Source of the DNA: an uncultured Lachnospiraceae bacterium
Lineage (GTDB): Bacteria; Bacillota; Clostridia; Lachnospirales; Lachnospiraceae
Assembly (NCBI GenBank): GCA_910586255.1
Contig: CAJUHR010000017.1
Span: 1-64,000 of the forward strand
DNA: 64,000 nucleotides
Direction of reading: 5' to 3'
Part shown: one piece after another, positions 7,607-17,305 of the stretch
How the letters are laid out: each line of letters opens with the position of its first letter
How positions within the stretch are numbered: the first letter of the stretch is position 1
Translations under genes and position numbers: made by a program
The notes under the pieces: model-generated
The model's input: only the letters and a program-made list of their open reading frames with translations
Database searches by the model: none
Told to the model about the DNA's origin: nothing

Positions 7607-8518
7607 CACTTCCTCAGCAAAGTTCTCTTCCTTCTTGGCCAGGCCCTCACCGGTTTCAAACCGGACAAATTTCTTGATCTTAATATTGGCCCCATTCTCC
7701 TTGGCCACAGCCTTCACATATTGATCCACGGACTGCTTGCCGTCCTCAGCCTTCACATAAATCTGATCCAGCAGGCAAATCTCCTTCAGCTCCTTGTTAA
7801 TCCGGCCCATAACCATGCCGCTTATGATCTTGTCATTGGCATCCGGCTTCTCGTTCTTGGCAGCCGCAGTCAGGATCTCCTTCTCTTTCTCAATGTAGTC
7901 GGCGCTTACCTCATCTCTGCTGGTAAACTGGGGCTTCAAAGCCGCAGCCTGCATGGCCACATTCTTGGCCATCTCCTTGACAGCGTCATTGACCACATCG
8001 GTCTCCACAGCCACCAGCACGCCGATCTTACCGCCGGCATGGATATAGGAAGACACAAAACCGTCAGCCACCTCAACCTGCTCGAAACGGCGGATGTTCA
8101 TATTCTCACCGATAATGGAAATCTGCGTGGACAGCGCCTCCTTCACGGTCAGGGACGGATCCTTCTCCCATTTCTCAGCCATAAATGCATCCATATCGGC
8201 TGCGGTGGTCTTGAGAGCCTGAGCTGCCACATCAGCCGCGTAGGTGCGGAACTTCTCGTTCTTTGCCACAAAGTCGGTCTCTGCATTGACCTCCACCACT
8301 ACAGCCTTCTTCTCATCCTCAGACAGCGCGGTTGTTACAATACCCTCCGCAGCGATACGGCCGGCCTTCTTCTCAGCCCCCGCCAGGCCCTTTTCCCGCA
8401 GGAAATCAACCGCCTTGTCCATATCTCCATCCGTAGCCGCCAGCGCTTTCTTACAATCCATCATGCCGGCTCCGGTCATCTCTCTCAATTCTTTTACCAT
8501 TGCTGCTGTAATAGCCAT
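7583..8518 (-). CDS. tsf: Translation elongation factor Ts
   Basis: A 311-residue nucleotide-exchange factor for EF-Tu, full length for the longer clostridial form. The N-terminal UBA-like part reads MAITAAMVKELREMTGAGMM and DCKKALAATDGD, followed by the hallmark ETDFVAKNEKF near residue 80. I chose the ATG at 8518 because GGAGGG stands seven bases upstream; the ATG five codons earlier is part of that ribosome site. It lies 190 bp downstream of rpsB in the usual rpsB-tsf order, with a hairpin between. Its last codons form the integration-like boundary of the defence island, and the reading frame is intact. Confidence 0.97.
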   Translation of the reverse strand: MAITAAMVKELREMTGAGMMDCKKALAATDGDMDKAVDFLREKGLAGAEKKAGRIAAEGIVTTALSEDEKKAVVVEVNAETDFVAKNEKFRTYAADVAAQALKTTAADMDAFMAEKWEKDPSLTVKEALSTQISIIGENMNIRRFEQVEVADGFVSSYIHAGGKIGVLVAVETDVVNDAVKEMAKNVAMQAAALKPQFTSRDEVSADYIEKEKEILTAAAKNEKPDANDKIISGMVMGRINKELKEICLLDQIYVKAEDGKQSVDQYVKAVAKENGANIKIKKFVRFETGEGLAKKEENFAEEVAKQMGAM

Positions 8519-8654
8519 TGTTATTCCCTCCATTTATTATTATAATTATAAAACAGCTGTTTTATCTGCTGCCTTACCGGAAAATCTTCTTTTTACAAAA
8601 CGGTACGCTATATTTCACATATATTCATCGTGTACACTGTATTTACGGCATATG

Positions 8655-8689
8655 CGAAAAAATGCCTCGGCCTGCAGACCGCAGGCCGA
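8655..8689 (-). terminator. Hairpin between rpsB and tsf (terminator or attenuator)
   Basis: Perfect 9-bp arms TCGGCCTGC (8667-8675) and GCAGGCCGA (8681-8689). On the minus strand a run of six T follows four bases after the stem. It probably reduces read-through from rpsB into tsf. Confidence 0.6.
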
Positions 8690-8708
8690 AGCACTCTTAT
8701 TTCAACGA

Positions 8709-9452
8709 TTATGCTTCCTCAGTCTCTTCCTCGCCACCGCCAAATGCCTCGGAAAAATCTGCTTCAGCCTCTCCCTGATTTGCCTCGATTACTGCATCTG
8801 CCATTTTTGATACGATCAGCTTGACAGCACGGATCGCATCGTCATTGCCCGGAATCACATAATCCAGTTCTTCCGGATCACAGTTGGTATCCGCAATGCC
8901 GATCAGCGGGATATTCAGGGCGTGAGCCTCCTGTACACAGATTCTCTCCTTCTTCGGATCAACAATAAAGATTGCATCTGGCAGTCTCCGCATCTCCTTG
9001 ATGCCGCCTAAGTTCTTCTCTAACTTCTCCCACTCTTTCTTCAACGCGATAACTTCCTTCTTGGGAAGCACGTCAAAGGTTCCGTCCTCGGACATTGCCT
9101 CAATAGCTTTCAGCCGGTCAATACGGCTGCGGATGGTCTTAAAGTTGGTCAGCATACCGCCCAGCCATCTCTCATTCACATAAAACATACCGCAGCGCTC
9201 CGCCTCTGTCTTAATAGCGTCCTGAGCCTGCTTTTTCGTCCCCACAAACAGAATCGTACCGCCGTTGGCCACGATATCAGATACGGCATTGTACGCTTCG
9301 TCTACCTTGCCCACAGATTTCTGCAGGTCAATAATATAGATACCGTTTCTCTCCGTGTAAATATAGGGAGCCATCTTTGGGTTCCATCTACGGGTCTGAT
9401 GTCCGAAATGTACTCCTGCTTCCAGAAGCTGCTTCATTGAAATAACGCTCAT
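8709..9452 (-). CDS. rpsB: 30S ribosomal protein S2
   Basis: A 247-residue protein of normal length. It opens MSVISMKQLLEAGVHFGHQT, with RRWNPKMAPYIYTERNGIY, then NERWLGGMLTNFKTI and DPKKERICVQEA, and an acidic C-terminal tail rich in Glu. The ATG at 9452 is chosen because GGAGG lies eight bases before it; an ATG five codons earlier overlaps this ribosome site. It is the first gene of the rpsB-tsf unit, with a promoter at 9562-9590 and a structured leader. Confidence 0.97.
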   Translation of the reverse strand: MSVISMKQLLEAGVHFGHQTRRWNPKMAPYIYTERNGIYIIDLQKSVGKVDEAYNAVSDIVANGGTILFVGTKKQAQDAIKTEAERCGMFYVNERWLGGMLTNFKTIRSRIDRLKAIEAMSEDGTFDVLPKKEVIALKKEWEKLEKNLGGIKEMRRLPDAIFIVDPKKERICVQEAHALNIPLIGIADTNCDPEELDYVIPGNDDAIRAVKLIVSKMADAVIEANQGEAEADFSEAFGGGEEETEEA

Positions 9453-9482
9453 GTGTCTTTCCTCCATTTGGTTTTACCTTCC

Positions 9483-9542
9483 GTCTGCATCTTATGCTTC
9501 CGCCGGAACCTTATAAAGGCACCGCCTTTGGAATCAGCAGAC
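9483..9542 (-). ncRNA. Structured rpsB leader
   Basis: GTCTGC (9483-9488) and GCAGAC (9537-9542) close a 60-base region upstream of rpsB, with inner pairing around AGGCGGTGCCTTTATAAGG. It could be an autoregulatory S2-binding leader, but I cannot match it to a named family. Confidence 0.35.
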
Positions 9543-9561
9543 GTGATTTTTCAACTGTTCA

Positions 9562-9590
9562 AGCATAGCATATCTTCCATTGATTGACAA
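9562..9590 (-). promoter_or_regulatory. rpsB promoter
   Basis: Minus-strand TTGTCA (9585-9590), 17 bases, TATGCT (9562-9567), about 110 bp before the rpsB start. Confidence 0.6.
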
Positions 9591-9674
9591 GTGGTTTTTT
9601 CACGATTTTCTCCATTTTCGTTACTATTGGGTAACAGATCAGACAGCAAACAAAAAACGGATTTAACCCAAAGA

Positions 9675-9730
9675 GACAGCTGTACAACCAAATGCTGACT
9701 TTTTATTCAGCTTTTGGCTGTATAGCTGCC
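9675..9730 (-). terminator. Long hairpin after the hydratase gene
   Basis: Arms of 24 bases (9675-9698 and 9707-9730) pair with few mismatches, and an outer A-run and T-run (near 9658 and 9731-9740) extend the stem. It ends transcription of the hydratase and would also work on the plus strand. Confidence 0.6.
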
Positions 9731-9761
9731 CTTTTTTGTTTACAGGTATACCTTTCTTATA

Positions 9762-12053
9762 TTACCGGTTTCTGTTGTAATTGATCAGGCATCCGGCCTT
9801 CACGATCTTTTTCTCATCGTCTGTCATATCTGCAATGTACAGAGTGATCTCTTTTACCTGCTCTCCGATTACATAAGCACGTATATTTTTCATATCGCCG
9901 TCTAAGGCTTTCTTAATCTCCGGAACATAGATGTAATCGCCCACCTCAAACTGCTCCGGCTCTCCTTCCATCTGGAACGGAATCATCCCCCAGTTCATTA
10001 CATTAGAGCGGTAGCGCTTGGTGGCATATTCAGTACAGATGTTGGCCAGACCGCCGATTACTCTCTGGCAGCTGGCTGCCTGCTCTCTGGCGGATCCGTC
10101 TCCGGGTCTTCTGGCATAGATCATGCTGCCGATCTCGGTCTCGGATGCCTTTACGTTCTCGTTTCCGGCAATGGCGCGAATCTTCTCAAAGACAGCGGTC
10201 AGCTTGGGCTCTTCCTCTGTAGGGCTGGCGCCTGCCACTCTGGCCTTCTCCAGCTTATCCACCTCCTTGCTTCTGCCCACGTACTCCGGATCTCTGCGGG
10301 ACAGGGTGAACTCTGCCAGACCCAGAGGATTGGAACGGTAGGAGGAGGTTTCTCCGGAAGGAATCAGCTCATCGGTAGTGGTCACCGGATCCAGGATCTT
10401 GGAGCAGACTTTCAGAAGAATGTTATCCGTCAGGGGGCTCATCTCCGGCCAGTCCTTAATGTTGGGGCCATAAATCAGCTGGGCGTTCTCATCGCCCTTC
10501 TTGTATCCCTGATAAATTCTTGCCTTGTACACGCTGTCGTCAAAGCTGTACTCCGGCACCTGATAATCATCCACAATATCCGTGGCCGGTGTCAGGATTC
10601 CGCCGTTGGCCGCTGTAGCCGCAATGGAGCGGGCATCCATAAGAGCCACTGCCGACATTTGTCCCACACCCGGCTTGGAGCCTTCACGGTTGGGGAAATT
10701 CCGGGTTGTATGGCGGATGGAGAAGCCATTGTTTGCCGGAGTATCGCCTGCTCCAAAGCAAGGTCCGCAGAAGGCAGTCTTTAAAACAGCTCCTGCTGCC
10801 ATCAAATCAGCGATTGCTCCTTTTCTCACCAAGTCGATATACACCGGCTGGGAGGAAGGATACACAGACAGAGAGAATGTGTCTGCGCCGCAGCTCTTTC
10901 CCCGCAAAATATGGGCGGCTTCCATCACATTGGTATAGTTACCGCCGGCGCATCCGGCAATTACCCCCTGGGTCACCAGCAACTTGCCGTTCACGATCTT
11001 GTCAGTCATGGAGAAACGAATATCCGGGTTTCCCGTAACCTTGGTGGCCTCCACCTCAACGCTTCTGAGAATATCTCCTAGATTGGCATTCAGCTCGTCA
11101 ATCTCATATGTATTGCTGGGATGGAACGGCAGGGCAATCATGGGCTTTACGGTGCTCATATCCACATAGACTACTCCATCATAGTAGGCCACATCTGCCG
11201 GATTCAGTTCCCTGTATTCTTCACCTCTTCCGTGCATGGCAAGAAATTCCTTCGTATCTTCATCAGTTCTCCAGATGGAGGAAAGGCAGGTAGTCTCCGT
11301 TGTCATCACGTCAATGCCATTGCGGAAATCCGTGGTCATGGAAGCAACACCGGGTCCTACAAATTCCATCACCTTATTCTTCACATATCCGGATTTATAG
11401 ACAGCTCCGATAATGGCCAGAGCAATATCCTGAGGTCCCACTCCGGGACCTGGCTTTCCGTCCAGATAAATGGCCACGACTCCCGGATAATTCACATCAT
11501 AGGTATCACATAGAAGCTGTTTTACCAGCTCACCGCCTCCCTCGCCGATTGCCATGGTTCCCAGGGCGCCGTAGCGGGTATGGCTGTCTGAGCCCAGAAT
11601 CATCTTTCCGCAGCCTGCCATCATCTCACGCATATATTGATGGATCACTGCAATGTGAGGCGGTACAAAAATTCCGCCGTATTTTTTACAGGCAGACAGG
11701 CCAAATACGTGATCGTCCTCATTGATAGTGCCGCCCACGGCGCAGAGAGAATTGTGGCAGTTGGTCAGCACATAGGGCAAGGGGAACTTTTCCATGCCGG
11801 ATGCCTTTGCCGTCTGAATGATTCCCACAAAGGTAATATCATGGCTGGTCATGGCATCAAAGCGGATCCGAAGCTTCTCCATATCTCCAGACATGTTGTG
11901 CTTTTCCAGGATTGAGTAAGCGATCGTCCCCTTTTTCGCATCCTCTTTATCGGCCTCCTTCCCGGTCAGGGAAACCACCTTTGCCGCCTCGGCTTCCGGC
12001 ACCAGTTCAGTTTTGTTTACCAGAAACGCGCCACCCTCATACAATTTTACCAT
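9762..12053 (-). CDS. Aconitase-family hydratase
   Basis: A 763-residue iron-sulfur (de)hydratase. Cluster ligands are visible: Cys in ETTCLSSIW and the pair in FCGPCFGAGD. Other family text includes GSDSHTRYGALGTMAIGEGG and, in the C-terminal swivel part, NYNR at the extreme end. The family interconverts hydroxy-acids such as citrate and isocitrate. This long form, common in Clostridia, is usually labelled just hydratase, and the exact substrate cannot be read from the sequence. Start 12053 is chosen because GAGGAGG lies nine bases upstream. It stands alone; upstream sequence is AT-rich with a possible promoter. Confidence 0.85.
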   Translation of the reverse strand: MVKLYEGGAFLVNKTELVPEAEAAKVVSLTGKEADKEDAKKGTIAYSILEKHNMSGDMEKLRIRFDAMTSHDITFVGIIQTAKASGMEKFPLPYVLTNCHNSLCAVGGTINEDDHVFGLSACKKYGGIFVPPHIAVIHQYMREMMAGCGKMILGSDSHTRYGALGTMAIGEGGGELVKQLLCDTYDVNYPGVVAIYLDGKPGPGVGPQDIALAIIGAVYKSGYVKNKVMEFVGPGVASMTTDFRNGIDVMTTETTCLSSIWRTDEDTKEFLAMHGRGEEYRELNPADVAYYDGVVYVDMSTVKPMIALPFHPSNTYEIDELNANLGDILRSVEVEATKVTGNPDIRFSMTDKIVNGKLLVTQGVIAGCAGGNYTNVMEAAHILRGKSCGADTFSLSVYPSSQPVYIDLVRKGAIADLMAAGAVLKTAFCGPCFGAGDTPANNGFSIRHTTRNFPNREGSKPGVGQMSAVALMDARSIAATAANGGILTPATDIVDDYQVPEYSFDDSVYKARIYQGYKKGDENAQLIYGPNIKDWPEMSPLTDNILLKVCSKILDPVTTTDELIPSGETSSYRSNPLGLAEFTLSRRDPEYVGRSKEVDKLEKARVAGASPTEEEPKLTAVFEKIRAIAGNENVKASETEIGSMIYARRPGDGSAREQAASCQRVIGGLANICTEYATKRYRSNVMNWGMIPFQMEGEPEQFEVGDYIYVPEIKKALDGDMKNIRAYVIGEQVKEITLYIADMTDDEKKIVKAGCLINYNRNR

Positions 12054-12483
12054 TTCGACTTTCCTCCTCGTGAAATTATGTATTTCCTGTTCTGATACCT
12101 CCATTATGCGCCAATTCTTTCTATTAGTCAAATACTATATATATTATATATTCTATAATAAAAACCAATACATTTCCCATATCTTCGGAATTCATCCAAT
12201 GCCATCCATGCACATCACTGTCATCCCGTCATAACCGCCAAGGTTCTCCAAAGCTGGCCATCACTCTGCCAAATCTGTCAATGTCTCACAAAACCGTCAT
12301 CGCTACATCTCCTCTCTTTTTAAACACAAAGCCAGGAAAAACATCCGAAAATGAATTTCCTGGCCCGCTTCTTAGTTTCAAACAATCCCATTATGGAATA
12401 ACCGCTCTTAAAAGCATCTTATGTCGCATCCGCCTGATTTTCCACAGTACAAAGAGCAATACCGGATGTACCACTTCTCACTT
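12054..12483. other. Intergenic region upstream of the hydratase
   Basis: Contains a very AT-rich stretch (12125-12170) that can serve as the hydratase promoter on the minus strand (TTGGTT, 16 bases, TAATAT), and the hairpin at 12332-12363. No gene is seen in the rest. Confidence 0.35.
12332..12363 (-). terminator. Hairpin downstream of the charged hypothetical gene
   Basis: CCAGGAAA (12332-12339) and TTTCCTGG (12356-12363) form a perfect 8-bp stem. A T-rich stretch follows on the minus strand. Confidence 0.5.
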
Positions 12484-13416
12484 CTATGCCTTGCGGATAT
12501 ATTTTCCGTCCTTTTCTTCCTCCTGCTCTTCCTTTTCCGCCCGGACAGCCGCGCTGTATGCAGCCTTGCCCTTTTTAAATTCCAAGGGCCTTCCGCCCAA
12601 CTCCGGACTGGCTGCCGTTGACGCCCCGTCTCCGTAGATGATCGCCCGTTTTTCTGTCAGAAAATCCACCCTTCGTTCCTCCTCATCCTGATCGGCCAGT
12701 TTCTGATCCTCCGCCAATTCCTCCAGTCTCTCGCCGATGAAAAATTCCTTGTCAAGCAGTTCTCTCTCCTGGTCCTCATCAAAAAGCCTTTCATCTGAAA
12801 TCTCCTGAACCATCTTCCCGTCATCCCACCTTCTGAGCCGTTTCATCCGTCTTTCCCGGTGAGCCTGCTCCTCCGCAGCTTTTTTCATCCGCTTTTTCTT
12901 ACTCTCCAAGTCCTTCTTCCAGGGCTTATTGAGCACCTTTATCTGCATTTCCTGGTTGGCGGCCTGGATCTGGGCCGCGCGGATCTGCTGGAGCAGTGAA
13001 CTGTTCTTTCCGGTCATTCCCACACTGCCTGCCATCTTGGCCGTCTGGATGCGCTCCGCTTCCTCTCTGGTCCTTGCATTCTCTAACTGCTCCTCATAGG
13101 CGGCCCGCTCTCTCTCTATGGCAATCGCCTGCCTGTAAAGCTCCGGCGCGTACCGGCGGAGAAATTCCTTTTCCTCCCCTGTAAGCCTTGCCCCGGAAAG
13201 AAGCTTGCGCCGGATCTTTTGCAGTTTTCTCTGAATCTGAGACCTGCTTAATCCGGTTTTCTCCGAACCGATTCCTTTGGCAAATAATCCCTTGGCCCGC
13301 TTGATATCCACCCCGGAAGCCAGCGATGATGCACTAAACTGTTTTATCCCCTGCCGAAACTCAGCCCGAACCGGCTTTAGGGACCGGCTTAAGCCGTCTG
13401 AACCTTCCATACTCAT
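12484..13416 (-). CDS. Highly charged helical protein of unknown function
   Basis: About 310 residues, dominated by Lys, Arg, Glu and Gln. Residues 55-200 look like long helices or coiled coil (KLQKIRRKLLSGARLTGEEK, ERAAYEEQLENARTREEAER). No signal peptide or membrane segment is seen. I do not recognise a named domain; it resembles conserved Lachnospiraceae proteins without known function. The ATG at 13416 fits GAGGGG eight bases upstream better than the GTG three codons earlier. It is flanked by the patatin gene on the same strand with about 110 bp between. Confidence 0.6.
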   Translation of the reverse strand: MSMEGSDGLSRSLKPVRAEFRQGIKQFSASSLASGVDIKRAKGLFAKGIGSEKTGLSRSQIQRKLQKIRRKLLSGARLTGEEKEFLRRYAPELYRQAIAIERERAAYEEQLENARTREEAERIQTAKMAGSVGMTGKNSSLLQQIRAAQIQAANQEMQIKVLNKPWKKDLESKKKRMKKAAEEQAHRERRMKRLRRWDDGKMVQEISDERLFDEDQERELLDKEFFIGERLEELAEDQKLADQDEEERRVDFLTEKRAIIYGDGASTAASPELGGRPLEFKKGKAAYSAAVRAEKEEQEEEKDGKYIRKA

Positions 13417-13527
13417 ATCACTCACCCCTCTTCAATCTGTTTCCGGAAGCTTTTACCTGATAATAAGTATGTCGGCTTATCCTTCTATTTGTTAAGGAAA
13501 ATCCTTATTATTCACATGTGTTTATAG

Positions 13528-14400
13528 TCATTCCCGGCCCATTGCCTGCCATTTTATCAGTCGGTCCAGACAAGCCTTAGCATCCCTTTGTCCCAGCTCA
13601 TAGGTGGTCTCAAGCTTTTGCGGGCTGTGCTCCATCCGCCCGATCTCCAGCTTTCTGCTGGGGCAAATCACAAAAACCTCCCCCGCCTTCTCCAGCCGCC
13701 GGATATACTGAATGGTCTTATTATATACCAGATGGCGTCTTTCCAATGCCCGCACAAACCGGGGATATCTTAAGTAGCGCACCCGGGCCATGGTTCCCAT
13801 AATCCTTTTCTCCGGCGCCTTAACATATCCCTCCTGTCTGGTGAGCACCACCACATTTCTTCTAAATCCCATTCTTCGGAAAGCCCTCACAGGAATACTG
13901 TCCGTATACGCCCCGTCCAGCAGTTTTTTCCCGTCAATCCTTACCATGCGGGACACACATGGCAGGGACGCCGAGGCCCGCATAATATCCACCTGCTCCT
14001 TCATATCTGTCATCCGCAGATACTCCGGCTTTCCGGTAACCACATTGCTGCAGGTAGCATAAAATTCTGTTTTTGAGCGTTTGAAAGCCTCATAATCGTA
14101 AGGCTCTAACCGGTCCGGCAGGTCGTGATAGCAAAATTTGATTCCCACCATATCTCCGGTCAGCAGCAGATTGCGGATGCTCATAAACCGCCAATCCTTA
14201 CAATACCGTTTGTAATAGCGGATGCTCCTGCCCTTCTGTCCTGACAGATAAGAACAGCCGTGAACTACACCGGCAGACACACCGATTACACCGTCAAATC
14301 CGATCCCATTCTCCAAAAATACGTCCAACACACCGGCTGTGTAGATTCCCCGCATTCCTCCTCCCTCCAATACCAGCCCGCTTTTTTCCAATTGTTCCAT
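13528..14400 (-). CDS. Patatin-like phospholipase family protein
   Basis: A 290-residue serine lipase/acyl hydrolase of the bacterial patatin class. The oxyanion loop is GLVLEGGGMRGIYTAGVLD (residues 8-26), the nucleophile elbow is GVSAG near residue 42, and the catalytic Asp lies in KLLDGAYTDSIP near residue 160, so the Ser-Asp dyad is complete. No signal peptide is seen, so it is probably cytosolic or membrane-peripheral. The substrate is unknown. The ribosome site AGGAGG precedes the ATG. It is followed by the glycogen debranching gene upstream on the same strand, with a small hairpin (GGCAAA/TTTGCC, 14452-14467) between. Confidence 0.88.
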   Translation of the reverse strand: MEQLEKSGLVLEGGGMRGIYTAGVLDVFLENGIGFDGVIGVSAGVVHGCSYLSGQKGRSIRYYKRYCKDWRFMSIRNLLLTGDMVGIKFCYHDLPDRLEPYDYEAFKRSKTEFYATCSNVVTGKPEYLRMTDMKEQVDIMRASASLPCVSRMVRIDGKKLLDGAYTDSIPVRAFRRMGFRRNVVVLTRQEGYVKAPEKRIMGTMARVRYLRYPRFVRALERRHLVYNKTIQYIRRLEKAGEVFVICPSRKLEIGRMEHSPQKLETTYELGQRDAKACLDRLIKWQAMGRE

Positions 14401-14503
14401 AAATCCTGCCTCCTAACAAAAAACATAATCTGCTCCCAACTGTAATAAACGGCAAAAAAATTTGCCGCTTACTACAGCTCTCCGGTCAATGCCGGAAAAT
14501 TCC

Positions 14504-16654
14504 TTAAAACCGCCCCGATGACAGGAATGCTCTTCCTGTAAATACTGCCACCGATCTGGGACGCATGATAAAGGAATTGTCTATCCTCACCTCGTCCCCC
14601 TCCTCGTAAAAATATTTCCCCTTCCAGTCTCCATAGGTATTCACACTCAGATACCAGGCTCCTCTTTTGCAAAGCTGGGGCAGGGTAATCTCCACATCCT
14701 CCCAGTAGGTATTTACAGCCACATAGACCAGATCATCCCTTCCCTGATCCTTATCATAGCCGGCAAAGCTGACGGCAAGAGTTCTGGCATCACGAGGAAT
14801 GGTCACATTTTCCGCATTCACCCCATGGGTATGAATGGGACTCATCCCGCAAATGGCATCCGGCAGCTTGCTGCGGATAACCGGATGTCTGTGACGGTAA
14901 TGAATCATAAACCGGAAAAACTCATACAATTCCCGGTTCTTTTCCAGGAGATTCCAATCCAGCCAGGAAATCTCATTGTCCTGGCAATAGCTGTTGTTAT
15001 TGCCGTACTGGGTATTGCCAAACTCGTCTCCTGCCAGAAACATGGGCGCCCCTCTGCTGCACATAAGCACGGCACAAGCATTGCGGATCATCCTAAATCG
15101 CAGGTTTAATATCTCCGGATCATCCGTGTCTCCCTCCGCCCCACAGTTCCAGCTTCGGTTATCATTGGCCCCGTCCGTATTATTCCATCCGTTTTTCTCA
15201 TTATGCTTTTCATTGTAGGAGTAGAGATCGTATAAGGTAAACCCATCATGACAGGTAAGAAAATTCACGCAGGAATTGTAGCCTGCATAGCTTCCGTCAT
15301 AATCAGAGCTGTGGCCTCCGTATAGATCACCGGAGCCGCTGATGCTCCAGGCGGCATTCCACGCCTCCCAGCAGTCCCCCTTTAAATATCCCCGCACCGC
15401 GTCCCGGTAACGGCCGTTCCACTCAGCCCAGCGTTTTTCTGCCGGAAAGCATCCCACCTGATACATGCCGCCTGCATCCCAGGCCTCGGCAATCAGCTTC
15501 ACGTTGCCAAGAAGCGGGTCATGGGCCAGGCTTTCCAAAAGAGGGGGCTTGTTCATGGGGGAACCGTCCGCGTTTCTCCCGAGAATGCTGGCCAGATCAA
15601 ACCGGAATCCGTCCACCCGGTAATTGATGGTCCAGTACCGCAAACACTCTAAAATCATCTGGCGGACAACCGGATGATTGCAGTTTAATGTATTGCCGCA
15701 GCCGCTGAAATTGTAATAATTTCCCTCCGGCGTAAGCATATAGTAGACCTTATTGTCAATGCCCTTAAAGCAGAAGGTGGGGCCCTGTTCATTGCCCTCT
15801 GCCGTGTGGTTGAACACCACATCCAGAATCACCTCAATGCCATTGTCATGAAGCTCCCGGATAAGCTCCTTAAGTTCTGTCCCCTCCCGGTTAAATTCGG
15901 CCGTGGAGGCATAATTGCTGTTGGGGGCAAAGAATCCCACCGTGTTGTACCCCCAGTAATCCAGGAGAAGCTTTCCTCCCACCTCCCTGGAATTCATGGT
16001 CTCGTCAAACTCAAAAATCGGCATCAGCTCCACCGCGTTGATGCCCAGATCCTTCAGATAAGGAATCTTTTCCCGGATTCCCGCAAAAGTTCCCGGAAAC
16101 TTCACGCCGGAGGAGGGATGATAAGTAAAGCCTCTCACATGCATCTCATAGATAACCAAGTCACATAAATCGCGGGAGGACTGAGGCATGTCCCCCCAGT
16201 CAAACACATCCTTCACCACCCGGGCATGGTAATGCTTCACCATCTTCTCTCCCCAGATCTCCTGTCCGGTCACCGCACGGGCATAGGGATCCAGTAAAAT
16301 GGCATCCTTGTTAAACAAAAGCCCCTTATCCGGCTGATATTCCCCGTCAATCCGATATGCATACTCAAACTCCTCAATCTTCAAACCAAATACAATCATG
16401 GAATACACATCCCCGACCTTATATTCATCGGGAAAGGGAAGGATTGCATAGGGCTCCTCCTCCCCCTTATGAAACAGCAAAAGCTCGCAGGAATGGCCAT
16501 TCTGGGTATGGACTGTAAAATTCACTCCAACCTCTGAGGCAATCGCCCCATTGGTATCAAACAGACCTGGCCGCACCTGGTATCCTGCAATCGTTCCCAT
16601 AGGAACAATTGACACAGGATAATCCAGTGTCAGTTTCTGGCTGTGCAGATTCAT
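14504..16654 (-). CDS. glgX: Glycogen debranching enzyme (GH13, GlgX type)
   Basis: A 716-residue isoamylase-type enzyme that cuts alpha-1,6 branches of glycogen. Order: CBM48-like N-terminal domain (residues 20-150), then the GH13 barrel with DVVFNHTAEG, GFRFDLASI (nucleophile Asp), LIAEAWDAGG (acid/base Glu) and FLTCHDGFTLYDL (third acidic residue). The full catalytic set is visible. Start ATG 16654 has AAAGGAGG. It probably works with the glycogen phosphorylase at 25489-27942, though the genes are not in one operon. The upstream 650 bp hold two large palindromes rather than genes. Confidence 0.93.
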   Translation of the reverse strand: MNLHSQKLTLDYPVSIVPMGTIAGYQVRPGLFDTNGAIASEVGVNFTVHTQNGHSCELLLFHKGEEEPYAILPFPDEYKVGDVYSMIVFGLKIEEFEYAYRIDGEYQPDKGLLFNKDAILLDPYARAVTGQEIWGEKMVKHYHARVVKDVFDWGDMPQSSRDLCDLVIYEMHVRGFTYHPSSGVKFPGTFAGIREKIPYLKDLGINAVELMPIFEFDETMNSREVGGKLLLDYWGYNTVGFFAPNSNYASTAEFNREGTELKELIRELHDNGIEVILDVVFNHTAEGNEQGPTFCFKGIDNKVYYMLTPEGNYYNFSGCGNTLNCNHPVVRQMILECLRYWTINYRVDGFRFDLASILGRNADGSPMNKPPLLESLAHDPLLGNVKLIAEAWDAGGMYQVGCFPAEKRWAEWNGRYRDAVRGYLKGDCWEAWNAAWSISGSGDLYGGHSSDYDGSYAGYNSCVNFLTCHDGFTLYDLYSYNEKHNEKNGWNNTDGANDNRSWNCGAEGDTDDPEILNLRFRMIRNACAVLMCSRGAPMFLAGDEFGNTQYGNNNSYCQDNEISWLDWNLLEKNRELYEFFRFMIHYRHRHPVIRSKLPDAICGMSPIHTHGVNAENVTIPRDARTLAVSFAGYDKDQGRDDLVYVAVNTYWEDVEITLPQLCKRGAWYLSVNTYGDWKGKYFYEEGDEVRIDNSFIMRPRSVAVFTGRAFLSSGRF

Positions 16655-16756
16655 ATATTACCTCCTTTGTGATGGTAAAATGGGATCAAATCATGTCAGA
16701 ATTGCCAAATCAAAGCATATCAATCAGAGCATATCCAAAGCCGAATATTCTATACA

Positions 16757-16918
16757 AGTATAACCCAATTTAAATACCTTGCTGTTTCACTGAGGATGCT
16801 TTTTCGAGAGTGCACAGGAAAAAGCGGAGGCGTAGTGGCGCTACGCTGAGCATTTTTCCTGTGTGCTATCGGGAAAGCAGACCAGCGAAACGCAAGGTTA
16901 TTTAAATCGGGTTATACT
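16757..16918. repeat. 162-bp near-perfect palindromic element (MITE-like)
   Basis: The element begins AGTATAACCC and ends GGGTTATACT. Its two arms of about 80 bp pair almost throughout, with a CGTAG/CTACG tip; mismatches are scattered and partly compensated. Neither arm codes for protein. This is typical of a non-autonomous transposon or an interspersed structured repeat. Only one copy is in the window. Confidence 0.75.
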
Positions 16919-17185
16919 AGCAGGGCAGAAGCTTACCGGCAGCTTGTCCGACAGATACATCCGTAAGATAAATGTATTCTGTCGTTCCCCCTGCTTTTGA
17001 GTGGGTATATGTCAGTTTAGCATATCATCCAAGGTTATTCAAGAGCCTTTCTTCCGAATCTTTGTTCTAAAAACACTGCCATTGAGATAGTTACAAAATA
17101 TATTAAATATATATAAAAATCACTCTTTTATTTATTTTGGCCTTGATTATTTCATAAAAGAAAGCTATAATAATCACTGTCAATT

Positions 17186-17270
17186 TTCGTTGCACCCATT
17201 CAGATTCCATCAGTCCATCGAATATATGATAAGCTATATTCGATGGACTGACCAAATGGGCTGTAACGAA
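17186..17270. repeat. 85-bp hairpin upstream of the lipoprotein gene
   Basis: Core arms of 16 bp are perfect (17211-17226 and 17235-17250, tip of 8 bases). Outer arms TTCGTTGCACCCATT (17186-17200) and AATGGG..GTAACGAA (17255-17270) also pair. It lies 35 bp before the lipoprotein start, so it is in or next to the leader. Confidence 0.65.
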
Positions 17271-17305
17271 CTTTATCTATCTAATTTTAAGGGAGGATTT
17301 ATGAA

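Noticed and set aside
7562..8545. Long plus-strand open frame of 327 codons
   Set aside because: It is antisense to tsf, whose product is unmistakable; the frame is a by-product of codon bias in the real gene.
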